The notes beneath the pieces are model-generated. The model saw only the letters and a list, made by a program, of their open reading frames with translations. It searched no databases and was not told the DNA's origin. Made by a program: the position numbers and the translations under genes. From Shewanella sp. GD04112 (lineage in GTDB: Bacteria; Pseudomonadota; Gammaproteobacteria; Enterobacterales; Shewanellaceae), in contig NZ_JAOEAL010000001.1 of assembly GCF_029835735.1 (NCBI RefSeq), positions 372,001-436,000 of the forward strand: a DNA stretch of 64,000 nt, in the 5' to 3' direction. How positions within the stretch are numbered: position 1 is the stretch's first letter; the number at the start of each line of letters is the position of its first letter. Below are positions 24,536-32,353 of this stretch, piece after piece.

Positions 24536-25309
24536 TTACCCGTTGGGTTGCTCTTTACTTCTTGGCCTTAACTTTTCCACTAAAAATACACTTAAGCTGC
24601 TGATAATAGCGGCGAGTACGGTGGAGAAGAGCACATCCTGCGGCCAGTGCATGCCGAGTAACATGCGGCTGAGGCCCATCAATAACCCCCAAGTAAATAA
24701 CGCGTTGGCAAATAGTGGCAAACCCGCGAGTAGCAAGTAATAGCTGGCGGTGAGCACTAGGGTGACCGCAAAAATTGTGTGACCAGAGGGAAAGGAATAG
24801 CCGATTTCATCCTCCCAATGTTGGTGAATGTTAGGCGCGAGTTTGACCTCTGGCTCCATAGTATGTAGCTCGGTTAGCGCCTCGGCGATGGCTTGTGAGC
24901 GCTCAGGTTTGGCTAATTGATAAAAAGTCTGTGGGTTGAGTTGTGCTTCCTCTGGGAGCCCTTGGTCTGACAGATACACTAGGTTCGGCCTTGGCTCTTT
25001 AAAAAAGGCTTTAAGGGTATGACTGGTACTTAGGCTGATAACTTGGCTGAGGCTAATGGCTAAAAACAGGCTAATAAACAGCGCTTTTGGCATATAGCGA
25101 TAGGCGAGTGCCAGTACCACTAACACGGTCGCGACTCCATAGGGCGCCGTGCCTGTGGTGGTAAGCCAGTACAGGGCTTTGGCTAAGGGTGATTGCAGGT
25201 CGATCAGCGGAAATAATTGATTTTGCGTGAGTAACAGTAAGCTTGGAATGGTTGCCAGCAGTAACCAGACAAGGGCTAAGCGACGTAGAAGATAGGCTGG
25301 ATGAGTCAA
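24536..25309 (-). CDS. PAP2-family membrane phosphatase (PgpB-like)
   Basis: Inner-membrane lipid phosphatase of about 257 residues, with all three PAP2 signatures: KAFFKEPRP (KX6RP), YSFPSGHT (PSGH) and SRMLLGMHWPQD (SRX5HX3D). Likely substrates are phosphatidylglycerophosphate, undecaprenyl pyrophosphate or similar. About six membrane segments. The frame opens 75 bases further upstream, but that part overlaps the terminator hairpin of creD. TTG 25309 has a perfect GGAGG 8 bases before it and gives a length equal to E. coli PgpB, so I prefer it; ATG 25351 is the alternative. Confidence 0.85.
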   Translation of the reverse strand: MTHPAYLLRRLALVWLLLATIPSLLLLTQNQLFPLIDLQSPLAKALYWLTTTGTAPYGVATVLVVLALAYRYMPKALFISLFLAISLSQVISLSTSHTLKAFFKEPRPNLVYLSDQGLPEEAQLNPQTFYQLAKPERSQAIAEALTELHTMEPEVKLAPNIHQHWEDEIGYSFPSGHTIFAVTLVLTASYYLLLAGLPLFANALFTWGLLMGLSRMLLGMHWPQDVLFSTVLAAIISSLSVFLVEKLRPRSKEQPNG

Positions 25310-25365
25310 AATATTCGCCTCCGAGTAAACCACATAGGCTACATGCCACATTTGGGCTTGCCAAT

Positions 25366-25400
25366 AAAAAAATCCCGACAGCAAAAAGTGCGCTGTCGGG
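25366..25400 (-). terminator. terminator of creD
   Basis: On the minus strand: CCCGACAGC, nine-base loop, GCTGTCGGG, then ATTTTTTT. It stands 27 bases after the creD stop and before the PAP2 start. Confidence 0.92.
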
Positions 25401-25426
25401 GGTCTTCAAGGGTGGAGCGGTAGGTG

Positions 25427-26908
25427 CTATTGCACCGTGTTCTTCGGTTGATGGCGGGTCACGAACATCAAAATCAGTAAAACGACGAGTAACAAGCCGG
25501 TGCCCATCAGTAGGGCGTAATCTTCTAGTTGCAGTATCGAGTACAGCACCGCATACAAGCTCACCAGCATAGTGCCGACAATCCCGCCACGCTTAAGGCT
25601 GGCGGTGGCACTGCCCACATAGGCGGATACCGACAACACTGGAATACAGGCGGCGATCAGATAGGCTTGCAGGAAGGCAAGGTGCTCTGAGAGTGACAGT
25701 AATAGCAGGTAGAACAGGGCCATGGCGCTGCCAACCAACATGTATTGCACTGTGCTCAGGCTGGTCTTTTGACCCAGCTCGAAGATAAATAACATGATAA
25801 AAGTCAGTACGATAAACAGCAGACCGTATTTGACTGAGCGCTCAATCTTGCCGTAATGGGTCACTGGCTCAAACAGCATGGCATTGGCAACGACTTCCGT
25901 AAGTGTCGATTGATTACTCTTAATAAACTCTTGCGGATAGTTACGGGTTAAGTGACTGATATTCCAGCTGGCAGTAAATCCATTGGCGGTGATTTCACGC
26001 TCAGCTGGGAGCAGGCCCTTAAAACTCGGGTGCGGCCAGTCGGCATGGATATTCAGCAGGGTTTGTTCGCCTAATGGCAGGGCGCTAATCGACTGTGAAC
26101 CGCGCAGCGTCATGGCAAAGTTCACGCTAAAATCACTCGCTTCGCCGACTTGGATCCCTTGGTTAAAGCCTTTCTCTAGGCCACCAGTCGTTAAACCTGT
26201 GCCCGACATCAGTGAGCCAGAGAGTAAGACTGAATCGCCCGTAACCTCAATTTTTTCCACTTTATCAATTGCCTGATTCGATGACACCCCAAAGACTAGA
26301 CGGGCATTTTGATTATCAAAGGCGATAAGGTTAGGAATGTCGTAACGGTTTAAGCGAAATTCAGCCTGCCCCTTAAGTGCCGCGTTATACACCAGAGATT
26401 GGTAAATGCCGCGGGTGCGGAAATCATGTTTTAAATCTAAATCGAGGCTGAGTTTTTTCGGCAGGATCACCAACTCATCCTGATAGGTGCGCTTCACTTC
26501 GTGGCGGGTTTTACCGTCATTACTGACTTCTTCCTGCATCACAAAATAGCTGTAGGGGATCACCAACGCAGGGCCTGAGAGGGTTTGCTGCTCGCCCCAT
26601 GAGCGGCCGATTTCATCGACCACACTGTTGTAAAGCATTTCGCGATCGGACGTCATATCCATAATGATCCCGAGCGGTAGCAAGGCCACAATCGACAGTA
26701 TGCCAATGGTTAAGGCTTTTAATAGCGTGGTGTTTTTCAATGCCGCTCCCTTTGCTGTGGCAGGCTGTTCCAGTGCTGACATATCCGTTCCTTGATCACG
26801 ATTGAGTTTTTTAAGGAGTGCACGTGCCACTAAATAGATGGCGCCGCCAAATAGCGCCAAACTCAGTAACGTGAGCACCCAGAAAATAATGTTAAACATG
26901 GATTTCAT
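25427..26908 (-). CDS. creD: CreD family inner-membrane protein
   Basis: A 493-residue protein. From about residue 65 it matches CreD: an N-terminal TM (about 67-87), then REMLYNSVVDEIGRSWGEQQTLSGP and VIPYSYF, a large periplasmic region, and four to six C-terminal TMs (about 360-485). It is about 40 residues longer than E. coli CreD because of an extra N-terminal TM (about 5-30) and linker. CreD is linked to envelope stress and beta-lactam response, usually under CreBC control; no creBC genes are next to it here. Start may be the Met at codon 4, which is better spaced from AGGGA. Confidence 0.85.
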   Translation of the reverse strand: MKSMFNIIFWVLTLLSLALFGGAIYLVARALLKKLNRDQGTDMSALEQPATAKGAALKNTTLLKALTIGILSIVALLPLGIIMDMTSDREMLYNSVVDEIGRSWGEQQTLSGPALVIPYSYFVMQEEVSNDGKTRHEVKRTYQDELVILPKKLSLDLDLKHDFRTRGIYQSLVYNAALKGQAEFRLNRYDIPNLIAFDNQNARLVFGVSSNQAIDKVEKIEVTGDSVLLSGSLMSGTGLTTGGLEKGFNQGIQVGEASDFSVNFAMTLRGSQSISALPLGEQTLLNIHADWPHPSFKGLLPAEREITANGFTASWNISHLTRNYPQEFIKSNQSTLTEVVANAMLFEPVTHYGKIERSVKYGLLFIVLTFIMLFIFELGQKTSLSTVQYMLVGSAMALFYLLLLSLSEHLAFLQAYLIAACIPVLSVSAYVGSATASLKRGGIVGTMLVSLYAVLYSILQLEDYALLMGTGLLLVVLLILMFVTRHQPKNTVQ

Positions 26909-27060
26909 TCCCTATGAAATACGCGCGAGTCGGCACGGCATACTGTGGGCTAACTCGATATCACGGCGGGTATTAAAACAGATTTGCCCACAGGAGTTGC
27001 GGGCAAGTTGCTGATCAATAGTGGCAAAATTATGGCAATTGCCCAGATACGAGCTAAATC

Positions 27061-27588
27061 TTAGGTCTCGGCTTGTGGCTTTTTGCCAAATTTGGGGTGT
27101 TTGGCCTCGTAGTCATCTTCCTTGCGGATATGTTGAAGTAAGGTCTCAAGACATTCCTTAAAGATTTCGGTTTCATCCGAGTAGACGGCGGCATGGTGTG
27201 AAAACCATTGGTGTCTTTCACGCTCACGATTATTGGCGTCAGGCCAAATACGTAGTTCATACTCATCGCCAATCACGACAATCGCAAAGTCGACGGCGCC
27301 ATTGGTAAAAGTAATGCATTGGGGTAGATATACGGGCGCTTCACCTTTGAATAGCTCGTACCAAATGGCTTCGCTACGCCAAGAGACTATGGGCAAAGGT
27401 GCTTTGATGGAGCAGCCAATGGATTGATGCTGGTTAAACAGGACGGCCTGAATATCCTCCATGGCAAAGGGTTGTAAATCACCATTCTTTGCAGCGAGTG
27501 AGTACAGCATATTCATCAAAAATGGCAGCTTAGTGCCATTGCCAGTTTTGCGACCGCAGAGTTTGGCTTCGCGGTAATAGATATTCAT
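27061..27588 (-). CDS. hypothetical protein
   Basis: A 175-residue soluble protein that I do not recognise. It has no signal peptide or membrane segment. Notable stretches are SIKAPLPIVSWRSEAIWYELF, AVDFAIVVIGDEYELRIWPD and a charged, Lys-rich tail. Codon structure looks genuine, and AAGGAT precedes the ATG by 5 to 6 bases. It stands alone between creD and the divergent ycaQ gene. Confidence 0.6.
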   Translation of the reverse strand: MNIYYREAKLCGRKTGNGTKLPFLMNMLYSLAAKNGDLQPFAMEDIQAVLFNQHQSIGCSIKAPLPIVSWRSEAIWYELFKGEAPVYLPQCITFTNGAVDFAIVVIGDEYELRIWPDANNRERERHQWFSHHAAVYSDETEIFKECLETLLQHIRKEDDYEAKHPKFGKKPQAET

Positions 27589-27823
27589 TCATCAATCCTT
27601 AATGAGGGGCTAACCTTGGAGAGCTCATCGCTCGCCTCGAGGTAAAGCGATAGCCCTTAGCCAGGAAATGTCTTATTTTAACCGAAGTTGTCGGCAAGCT
27701 GGCAAATTGGCGCCAAGTTTGCGAAATATACGACAAAAGTGAGATAGCTATCCCTTGGATATTAAGCCGATAAGGGTATCCATTTGAGAGAGCTATTCGC
27801 TTTTAGTTACCTTTGGAGAGTGC

Positions 27824-28990
27824 ATGTCGAGCCCTTTTTCACCCCGTGAGTGGTTACAGCTGAATATGCAGCAGCAAGGCTTACTGCAACCTCACTCGTC
27901 GGTGAGCGAGCTGATTAGCCGTCTTGGTTATGTGCAGATCGACTCCATCAATGTGGTCGAGCGGGCACATCATCATGTGCTGCATAGTCGGATGCCGCAG
28001 TATCAAACCATGATGCTGGATATGGCGTTAGCGCAGGGGGAGATTTTTGAATATTGGTCCCATGCGGCGGCCTATTTGCCGATTGCCGACTACCGTTTTA
28101 GTTTGCAGCGTAAACAGCTGCTACAAAATGGCGGAAAACATTGGTTTGAGCCAGACGATAAGGTGATGCAGGAAGTGCGCGCCCGCATTCGCGCCGAAGG
28201 GCCACTCAAGGCCAGTGACTTTGAACATACCGAAGGTAAAAACGGCGCCTGGTGGGACTGGAAACCCGCCAAAAAGGCATTAGAGCAGTTGTTTATGCGC
28301 GGTGAGCTAATGGTGGTGCGGCGGGAAAAATTTCAAAAATGTTATGATCTTACCGAACGCGTGTTGCCAGAGCATATCAATACCCAAGCGCCGAGCGAGG
28401 CCGAATTTGCCCGCCATTTGATTGAGCGTTACCTCGATGCCCATGCCTTTGGCTCGGCGGCGCAAATCGCGTATCTGCGCAAAGGCATAAAAGCTAATGT
28501 GAATGAGCAATTAGCCGCAATGCAGTCCCAAGCTGAATTAGCGAGCTTTAAGGCCGAAGGGCAATGGTATTTTTATCGCCCCGAGCTGCAAATAACCGCT
28601 GCGATGCCCAATCGAGTCTGGTTACTCAATCCCTTCGATAATCTATTAATTCAGCGGCAACGATTAAAGCAATGGTTTGATTTTGATTATCAAATTGAAG
28701 TCTATGTGCCCGCCGAAAAACGCCAAAATGGCTATTACTCCCTCGCGATTCTATGGCGTGACCGCTTCGTTGGTCGAGTAGATGTGAAAGCCGAGCGGCA
28801 AAGCGGTTTATTGCTATTACAGCAGCTGAGCCTAGAAGCTGGATTCGATGGCATGGATGATGACTTTTGTGCGGCATTTGAGGCGGCAGTCACTGAGTAT
28901 GCGCGCTTTAATGGCTGTAGCCGCTGGAAACTGGTGAAGGCTAACCATAAGGCATTTAAACAAAAATACGCACGGCAGCAGAAGATCTAA
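27824..28990 (+). CDS. ycaQ: YcaQ/AlkX-type DNA crosslink-repair glycosylase
   Basis: A 388-residue winged-helix protein of the HTH_42 family. It aligns by eye along most of its length with E. coli YcaQ: LGYVQIDSINVVERAHHHVL, EYWSHAAAYLPIADYRF, GWWWDWKP-like AWWDWKPAKKALEQLF, LNPFDNLLIQRQR, FVGRVDVKAERQSG. The catalytic QxD motif of this group is present as QID at about residues 38-40. E. coli YcaQ has been shown to unhook interstrand crosslinks and excise alkylated bases. The ATG is preceded by TTTGGAGAG. It diverges from the hypothetical gene and overlaps the convergent small membrane protein by 4 bases. Confidence 0.87.
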   Translation: MSSPFSPREWLQLNMQQQGLLQPHSSVSELISRLGYVQIDSINVVERAHHHVLHSRMPQYQTMMLDMALAQGEIFEYWSHAAAYLPIADYRFSLQRKQLLQNGGKHWFEPDDKVMQEVRARIRAEGPLKASDFEHTEGKNGAWWDWKPAKKALEQLFMRGELMVVRREKFQKCYDLTERVLPEHINTQAPSEAEFARHLIERYLDAHAFGSAAQIAYLRKGIKANVNEQLAAMQSQAELASFKAEGQWYFYRPELQITAAMPNRVWLLNPFDNLLIQRQRLKQWFDFDYQIEVYVPAEKRQNGYYSLAILWRDRFVGRVDVKAERQSGLLLLQQLSLEAGFDGMDDDFCAAFEAAVTEYARFNGCSRWKLVKANHKAFKQKYARQQKI

Positions 28991-29352
28991 TCGGGATCTT
29001 TGTCGTTATCTGGGCGCTTGTCTTTAGATGGTACATCCATCCAGTGAAAGCACAGGTACAGCAGTGCTAAAAAGAGTAGTGGCAGGGCGGCATAGCCTAA
29101 GGATAATGAACTGTTTTCACTGCGCGCGAGCCAATAGCAGGGAATGTACACTAAGGGATAAGCTAGGGTTCCCCACAAAAAGCTTTTATTCATCAGCCGA
29201 TAAAACCAATGCACTTTAATCGTGGTTTGGCTGGCAAGCCCCATCAGGCTTGCAAGAACCACAAAGGGATAACTGAGTAGTGGCAGGCCGCCAAGGAGTA
29301 ACAATCCCCAAAGGAGATAGTCCTGATAGAAAGTGGTGCTTGCGGTATCCAT
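28987..29352 (-). CDS. small membrane protein, hypothetical
   Basis: A 121-residue protein with three or four membrane segments (about 12-38, 55-75, 83-105) and a charged Asp/Lys-rich tail. Not recognised. Its stop overlaps the end of the convergent ycaQ gene by 4 bases. Upstream on the same strand is another small gene after a 59-base gap. Confidence 0.55.
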   Translation of the reverse strand: MDTASTTFYQDYLLWGLLLLGGLPLLSYPFVVLASLMGLASQTTIKVHWFYRLMNKSFLWGTLAYPLVYIPCYWLARSENSSLSLGYAALPLLFLALLYLCFHWMDVPSKDKRPDNDKDPD

Positions 29353-29411
29353 TGTCTTCTTCCCTGACGATTCGAACTCGAGCGCTTAAGTCTTGGCGCC
29401 CACAACTATTT

Positions 29412-29744
29412 TCACTCGGTAAGCCCTTGCTGCATCTTAAGCCAAAAGCCTTGTTGGCAGAGATTACTAAAGGACTTTTGCTGCGGCGAAATCGCGATAT
29501 CGGCCGTCACGACGCGATAGCTGAGCCAATAATCGGCACAAACCGCGTCTGACTCATCAGTCTGTGTATCTTGCTCGCTTAACAGACTGACCACAACCCC
29601 GTTGTCGAAGTGATACAAGGTCAAGGATTCGCAAATTTCAGCATTAGCGTCCCGATAACTGTGCTGCTCTTGGGTGTGGCTCACTACTGAAACCGGGCTA
29701 GGATAACCTTGAATGGCGAGAATGTAGCTGGCGAGTTGTTGCAT
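29412..29744 (-). CDS. hypothetical protein
   Basis: About 110 residues beginning MQQLASYILAIQGYPSPVSVV. It is acidic and soluble, with a beta-rich pattern and no recognised motif. The frame can be opened further upstream (29828), but that part runs through the ubiK terminator hairpin, whereas ATG 29744 has AAGGA at proper spacing. Function unknown. Confidence 0.55.
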   Translation of the reverse strand: MQQLASYILAIQGYPSPVSVVSHTQEQHSYRDANAEICESLTLYHFDNGVVVSLLSEQDTQTDESDAVCADYWLSYRVVTADIAISPQQKSFSNLCQQGFWLKMQQGLTE

Positions 29745-29783
29745 TATTTCCTTAAGTGACTCAATGCTTGAACTGTTAAAAAC

Positions 29784-29817
29784 AAAAAAGCACAGCTGCG
29801 CTATCGCTAACTGTGCT
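29784..29817 (-). terminator. terminator of ubiK
   Basis: On the minus strand: AGCACAG, 15-base inner region that can itself pair (GCG...CGC), CTGTGCT, then TTTTTT. It lies 22 bases after the ubiK stop. Confidence 0.88.
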
Positions 29818-29838
29818 CTTTCACACATGCATTATTAG

Positions 29839-30093
29839 TTAGTCCGCGGCGTTCAGCTTTTTCTCAAGCTCATTAACTTGCGCCTGCAGAGCTTCTAACT
29901 TCTCGCGGGTTTTCAGTAGTACATGCTGCTGTACTTCAAATTCTTCACGGGAAACCAGATCTAACTTGAGCAATTGATTTTGCAGCACTTGCTTGCTGCG
30001 CTCTTCAAATTCACCGGCAAATTGCTTAAGACCGCTGGGCAAACTATCGCTCAGTTGCTTCGCCATTTCTTCGATTTTCTTTGGATTGATCAT
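29839..30093 (-). CDS. ubiK: ubiquinone biosynthesis accessory factor UbiK
   Basis: An 84-residue protein matching E. coli UbiK (YqiC): MINPKKIEEMAKQLSDSLP at the start, KLDLVSREEFEVQQHVLLKTREKL in the middle and a C-terminal coiled coil (about 55-82). UbiK forms trimers, binds lipids and assists the UbiJ/UbiB complex in aerobic ubiquinone synthesis. The C-terminus is shorter than that of E. coli by about 12 residues. Monocistronic, with its own terminator. Confidence 0.92.
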   Translation of the reverse strand: MINPKKIEEMAKQLSDSLPSGLKQFAGEFEERSKQVLQNQLLKLDLVSREEFEVQQHVLLKTREKLEALQAQVNELEKKLNAAD

Positions 30094-30308
30094 AATCTTG
30101 TCCGCCTCTTTGCTGAATGGATGAATTGTAACTCAGTACGTTAGCTTTCAAAAGTAAAGCCGCGGATTGGGCCGTGCTCATCGCCACGATTGCGCGCTTT
30201 GTCACGGCGGTGTGATAACGATTGCAAGGGGATTTGTTGGCCTTAAAACGTTAGCTTCTGCTATGATCCCATCCCCCTTCTGAAGACTTGTTTGGATATT
30301 GCGCGAAG

Positions 30309-32324
30309 ATGAAACTCAATCCTGCCCAAAATGATGCTGTTCATTATGTTTCGGGTCCCTGCTTAGTGTTAGCGGGCGCGGGCAGTGGCAAAACACGCGT
30401 AATTATCAACAAGATTGCCTACCTAGTACAAAAGTGTGGCTACAATGCGCGAAATATCGCGGCGGTAACCTTTACCAACAAAGCGGCGCGCGAGATGAAG
30501 GAGCGGGTCGCACAGTCTATGGGGCGCAAAGAGGCCAGAGGGTTGTGGATTTCGACCTTCCACACACTGGGGCTTGAGATTGTAAAACGTGAGCATAAAG
30601 TGCTGGGATTAAAGCCTGGGTTCTCGTTATTCGATGACCAAGACACGCTCGCGCTCCTTAAAGAACTGACTCAAAAAGAATTACAGGAAGATAAAGACTT
30701 ACTCAAAGCTCTTGCGGGGGCGATTTCCAACTGGAAGGGTGGGCTGATTATTCCTGACCAGGCGCGCAAGCTGGCAAAGGATGAACAGCAGCAGTTGTTT
30801 GCAATGTTGTATCAGCGTTATGCCCAGCATATGAAAGCCTACAACGCCTTAGATTTTGATGACTTAATTCTGCTACCGACCTTATTGCTAAGGCATCACG
30901 AGGAAGTGCGTACGCGCTGGCAAACCAAGATCCAATACCTGTTGGTGGACGAATATCAGGATACCAACACTTCCCAGTATGAAATGGTCAAATTACTGGT
31001 GGGCGAGCGCGCGCGTTTTACCGTAGTGGGGGACGACGACCAGTCCATCTATTCATGGCGCGGGGCTAAACCGCAGAACTTAGTGCTGTTGGGCAAAGAT
31101 TTTCCCAAGCTTAAGTTGATTAAACTCGAGCAGAATTATCGTTCTAGCCAACGTATTTTGCGGGCGGCTAACATCCTTATCGCCAACAATCCCCATGTGT
31201 ACGATAAGTCGTTATTTAGCGAGTTGGCTTATGGTGAGCCGATGCGGGTGCTGTTTGCCGCCAATGAGGAGCAAGAAGCCGAGCGTGTCGTTGCCGAAAT
31301 CATTCGCCACAAGTTTGTTGGCCGTACCCAATTTGGTGACTACGCGATTCTGTATCGGGGAAACCACCAGTCTCGCCTGCTCGAACGGGCGCTGATGACT
31401 AACCGTATCCCCTACAAGTTAAGTGGCGGTACCTCGTTTTTTGCCCGTGCCGAGATTAAAGACATCATGGGCTACCTCAAATTAGTGGTAAATCCCGACG
31501 ATGATAACGCCTTTTTGCGAGTGGTAAACTTGCCTAAGCGCGGCATTGGTCCATCGACCTTAGAGCGTTTGGGTAACTTCTCCAACGAGAAACATATCTC
31601 CATGTTTGAGGCAATTTTTGACCCTGAGCTGAATCATCATTTACCGCCTAATGCCATGTCGGCCTTGTATCAATTTGGCCGTTTTATTGTCGATACCGGG
31701 GAGCACGCCGAGCGAGGCGAGCCCGTAGAGGCGGTAAAACAATTGATCCGTAAGATTAATTACGAAGACTATTTATACGAGACCAGTACCAGTGCCAAGG
31801 CCGCTGAGATGCGGATGAAAAACATCTCCGAGCTCTATCGCTGGGTGACTGAAATGCTCTCGGGGGATGAGTTAGAAGAACCCATGACCTTGCCTGAGGT
31901 GGTTAACCGCCTGACGCTTAGGGATATGATGGAGCGTAACAGCGAGGATGAAGGTGGCGATCAGGTGCAGTTAATGACGCTGCATGCCTCTAAAGGGTTG
32001 GAATTCCCCTTCGTGTTTATGGTGGGGGTTGAGGAGCGCATTCTGCCGCATCAAACCAGCATAGATGAAGATAACGTCGACGAGGAGCGTCGTCTGGCGT
32101 ATGTGGGGATTACGCGTGCCCAGCGCGAGCTGTGGTTTACCCTCTGCCGTGAGCGTCGCCAGTTTGGTGAAACCATGCGCTGCGAGCCGAGCCGTTTTCT
32201 GCATGAGTTACCGCAGGATGACCTTATTTGGGAGAACCGTAAACCGCAGCAAACCGAGCAGGAGCGCATGCAGACTGGCCGCAGCCATATCTCAAATTTA
32301 AGGGATATGTTTAAAAAGCAGTAA
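30309..32324 (+). CDS. rep: ATP-dependent DNA helicase Rep
   Basis: A 671-residue superfamily 1 (UvrD/Rep) 3'-5' helicase that restarts and clears replication forks. Similar to E. coli Rep over its whole length: MKLNPAQNDAVHYVSGPCLVLAGAG start, Walker A GAGSGKT near residues 22-29, Walker B VDEYQD near 213-218, GDDDQSIYSWRGA next, VQLMTLHASKGLEFP (motif V) and YVGITRAQRE (motif VI) in the C-terminal half. ATG 30309 is preferred over a TTG seven codons upstream because E. coli Rep starts at this residue. The stop codon lies within the 12-bp hairpin at 32318-32351. Confidence 0.97.
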   Translation: MKLNPAQNDAVHYVSGPCLVLAGAGSGKTRVIINKIAYLVQKCGYNARNIAAVTFTNKAAREMKERVAQSMGRKEARGLWISTFHTLGLEIVKREHKVLGLKPGFSLFDDQDTLALLKELTQKELQEDKDLLKALAGAISNWKGGLIIPDQARKLAKDEQQQLFAMLYQRYAQHMKAYNALDFDDLILLPTLLLRHHEEVRTRWQTKIQYLLVDEYQDTNTSQYEMVKLLVGERARFTVVGDDDQSIYSWRGAKPQNLVLLGKDFPKLKLIKLEQNYRSSQRILRAANILIANNPHVYDKSLFSELAYGEPMRVLFAANEEQEAERVVAEIIRHKFVGRTQFGDYAILYRGNHQSRLLERALMTNRIPYKLSGGTSFFARAEIKDIMGYLKLVVNPDDDNAFLRVVNLPKRGIGPSTLERLGNFSNEKHISMFEAIFDPELNHHLPPNAMSALYQFGRFIVDTGEHAERGEPVEAVKQLIRKINYEDYLYETSTSAKAAEMRMKNISELYRWVTEMLSGDELEEPMTLPEVVNRLTLRDMMERNSEDEGGDQVQLMTLHASKGLEFPFVFMVGVEERILPHQTSIDEDNVDEERRLAYVGITRAQRELWFTLCRERRQFGETMRCEPSRFLHELPQDDLIWENRKPQQTEQERMQTGRSHISNLRDMFKKQ

Positions 32325-32351
32325 TCACAAGATTCATCATGTGATTACTGC
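32313..32351 (-). terminator. hairpin at the rep / GGDEF-EAL convergence
   Basis: A perfect 12-bp stem (GCAGTAATCACA, ten-base loop, TGTGATTACTGC). On the minus strand it is followed by TTTTT, so it terminates the GGDEF-EAL gene. The rep stop codon lies within the left arm. Confidence 0.8.
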
Positions 32352-32353
32352 AT

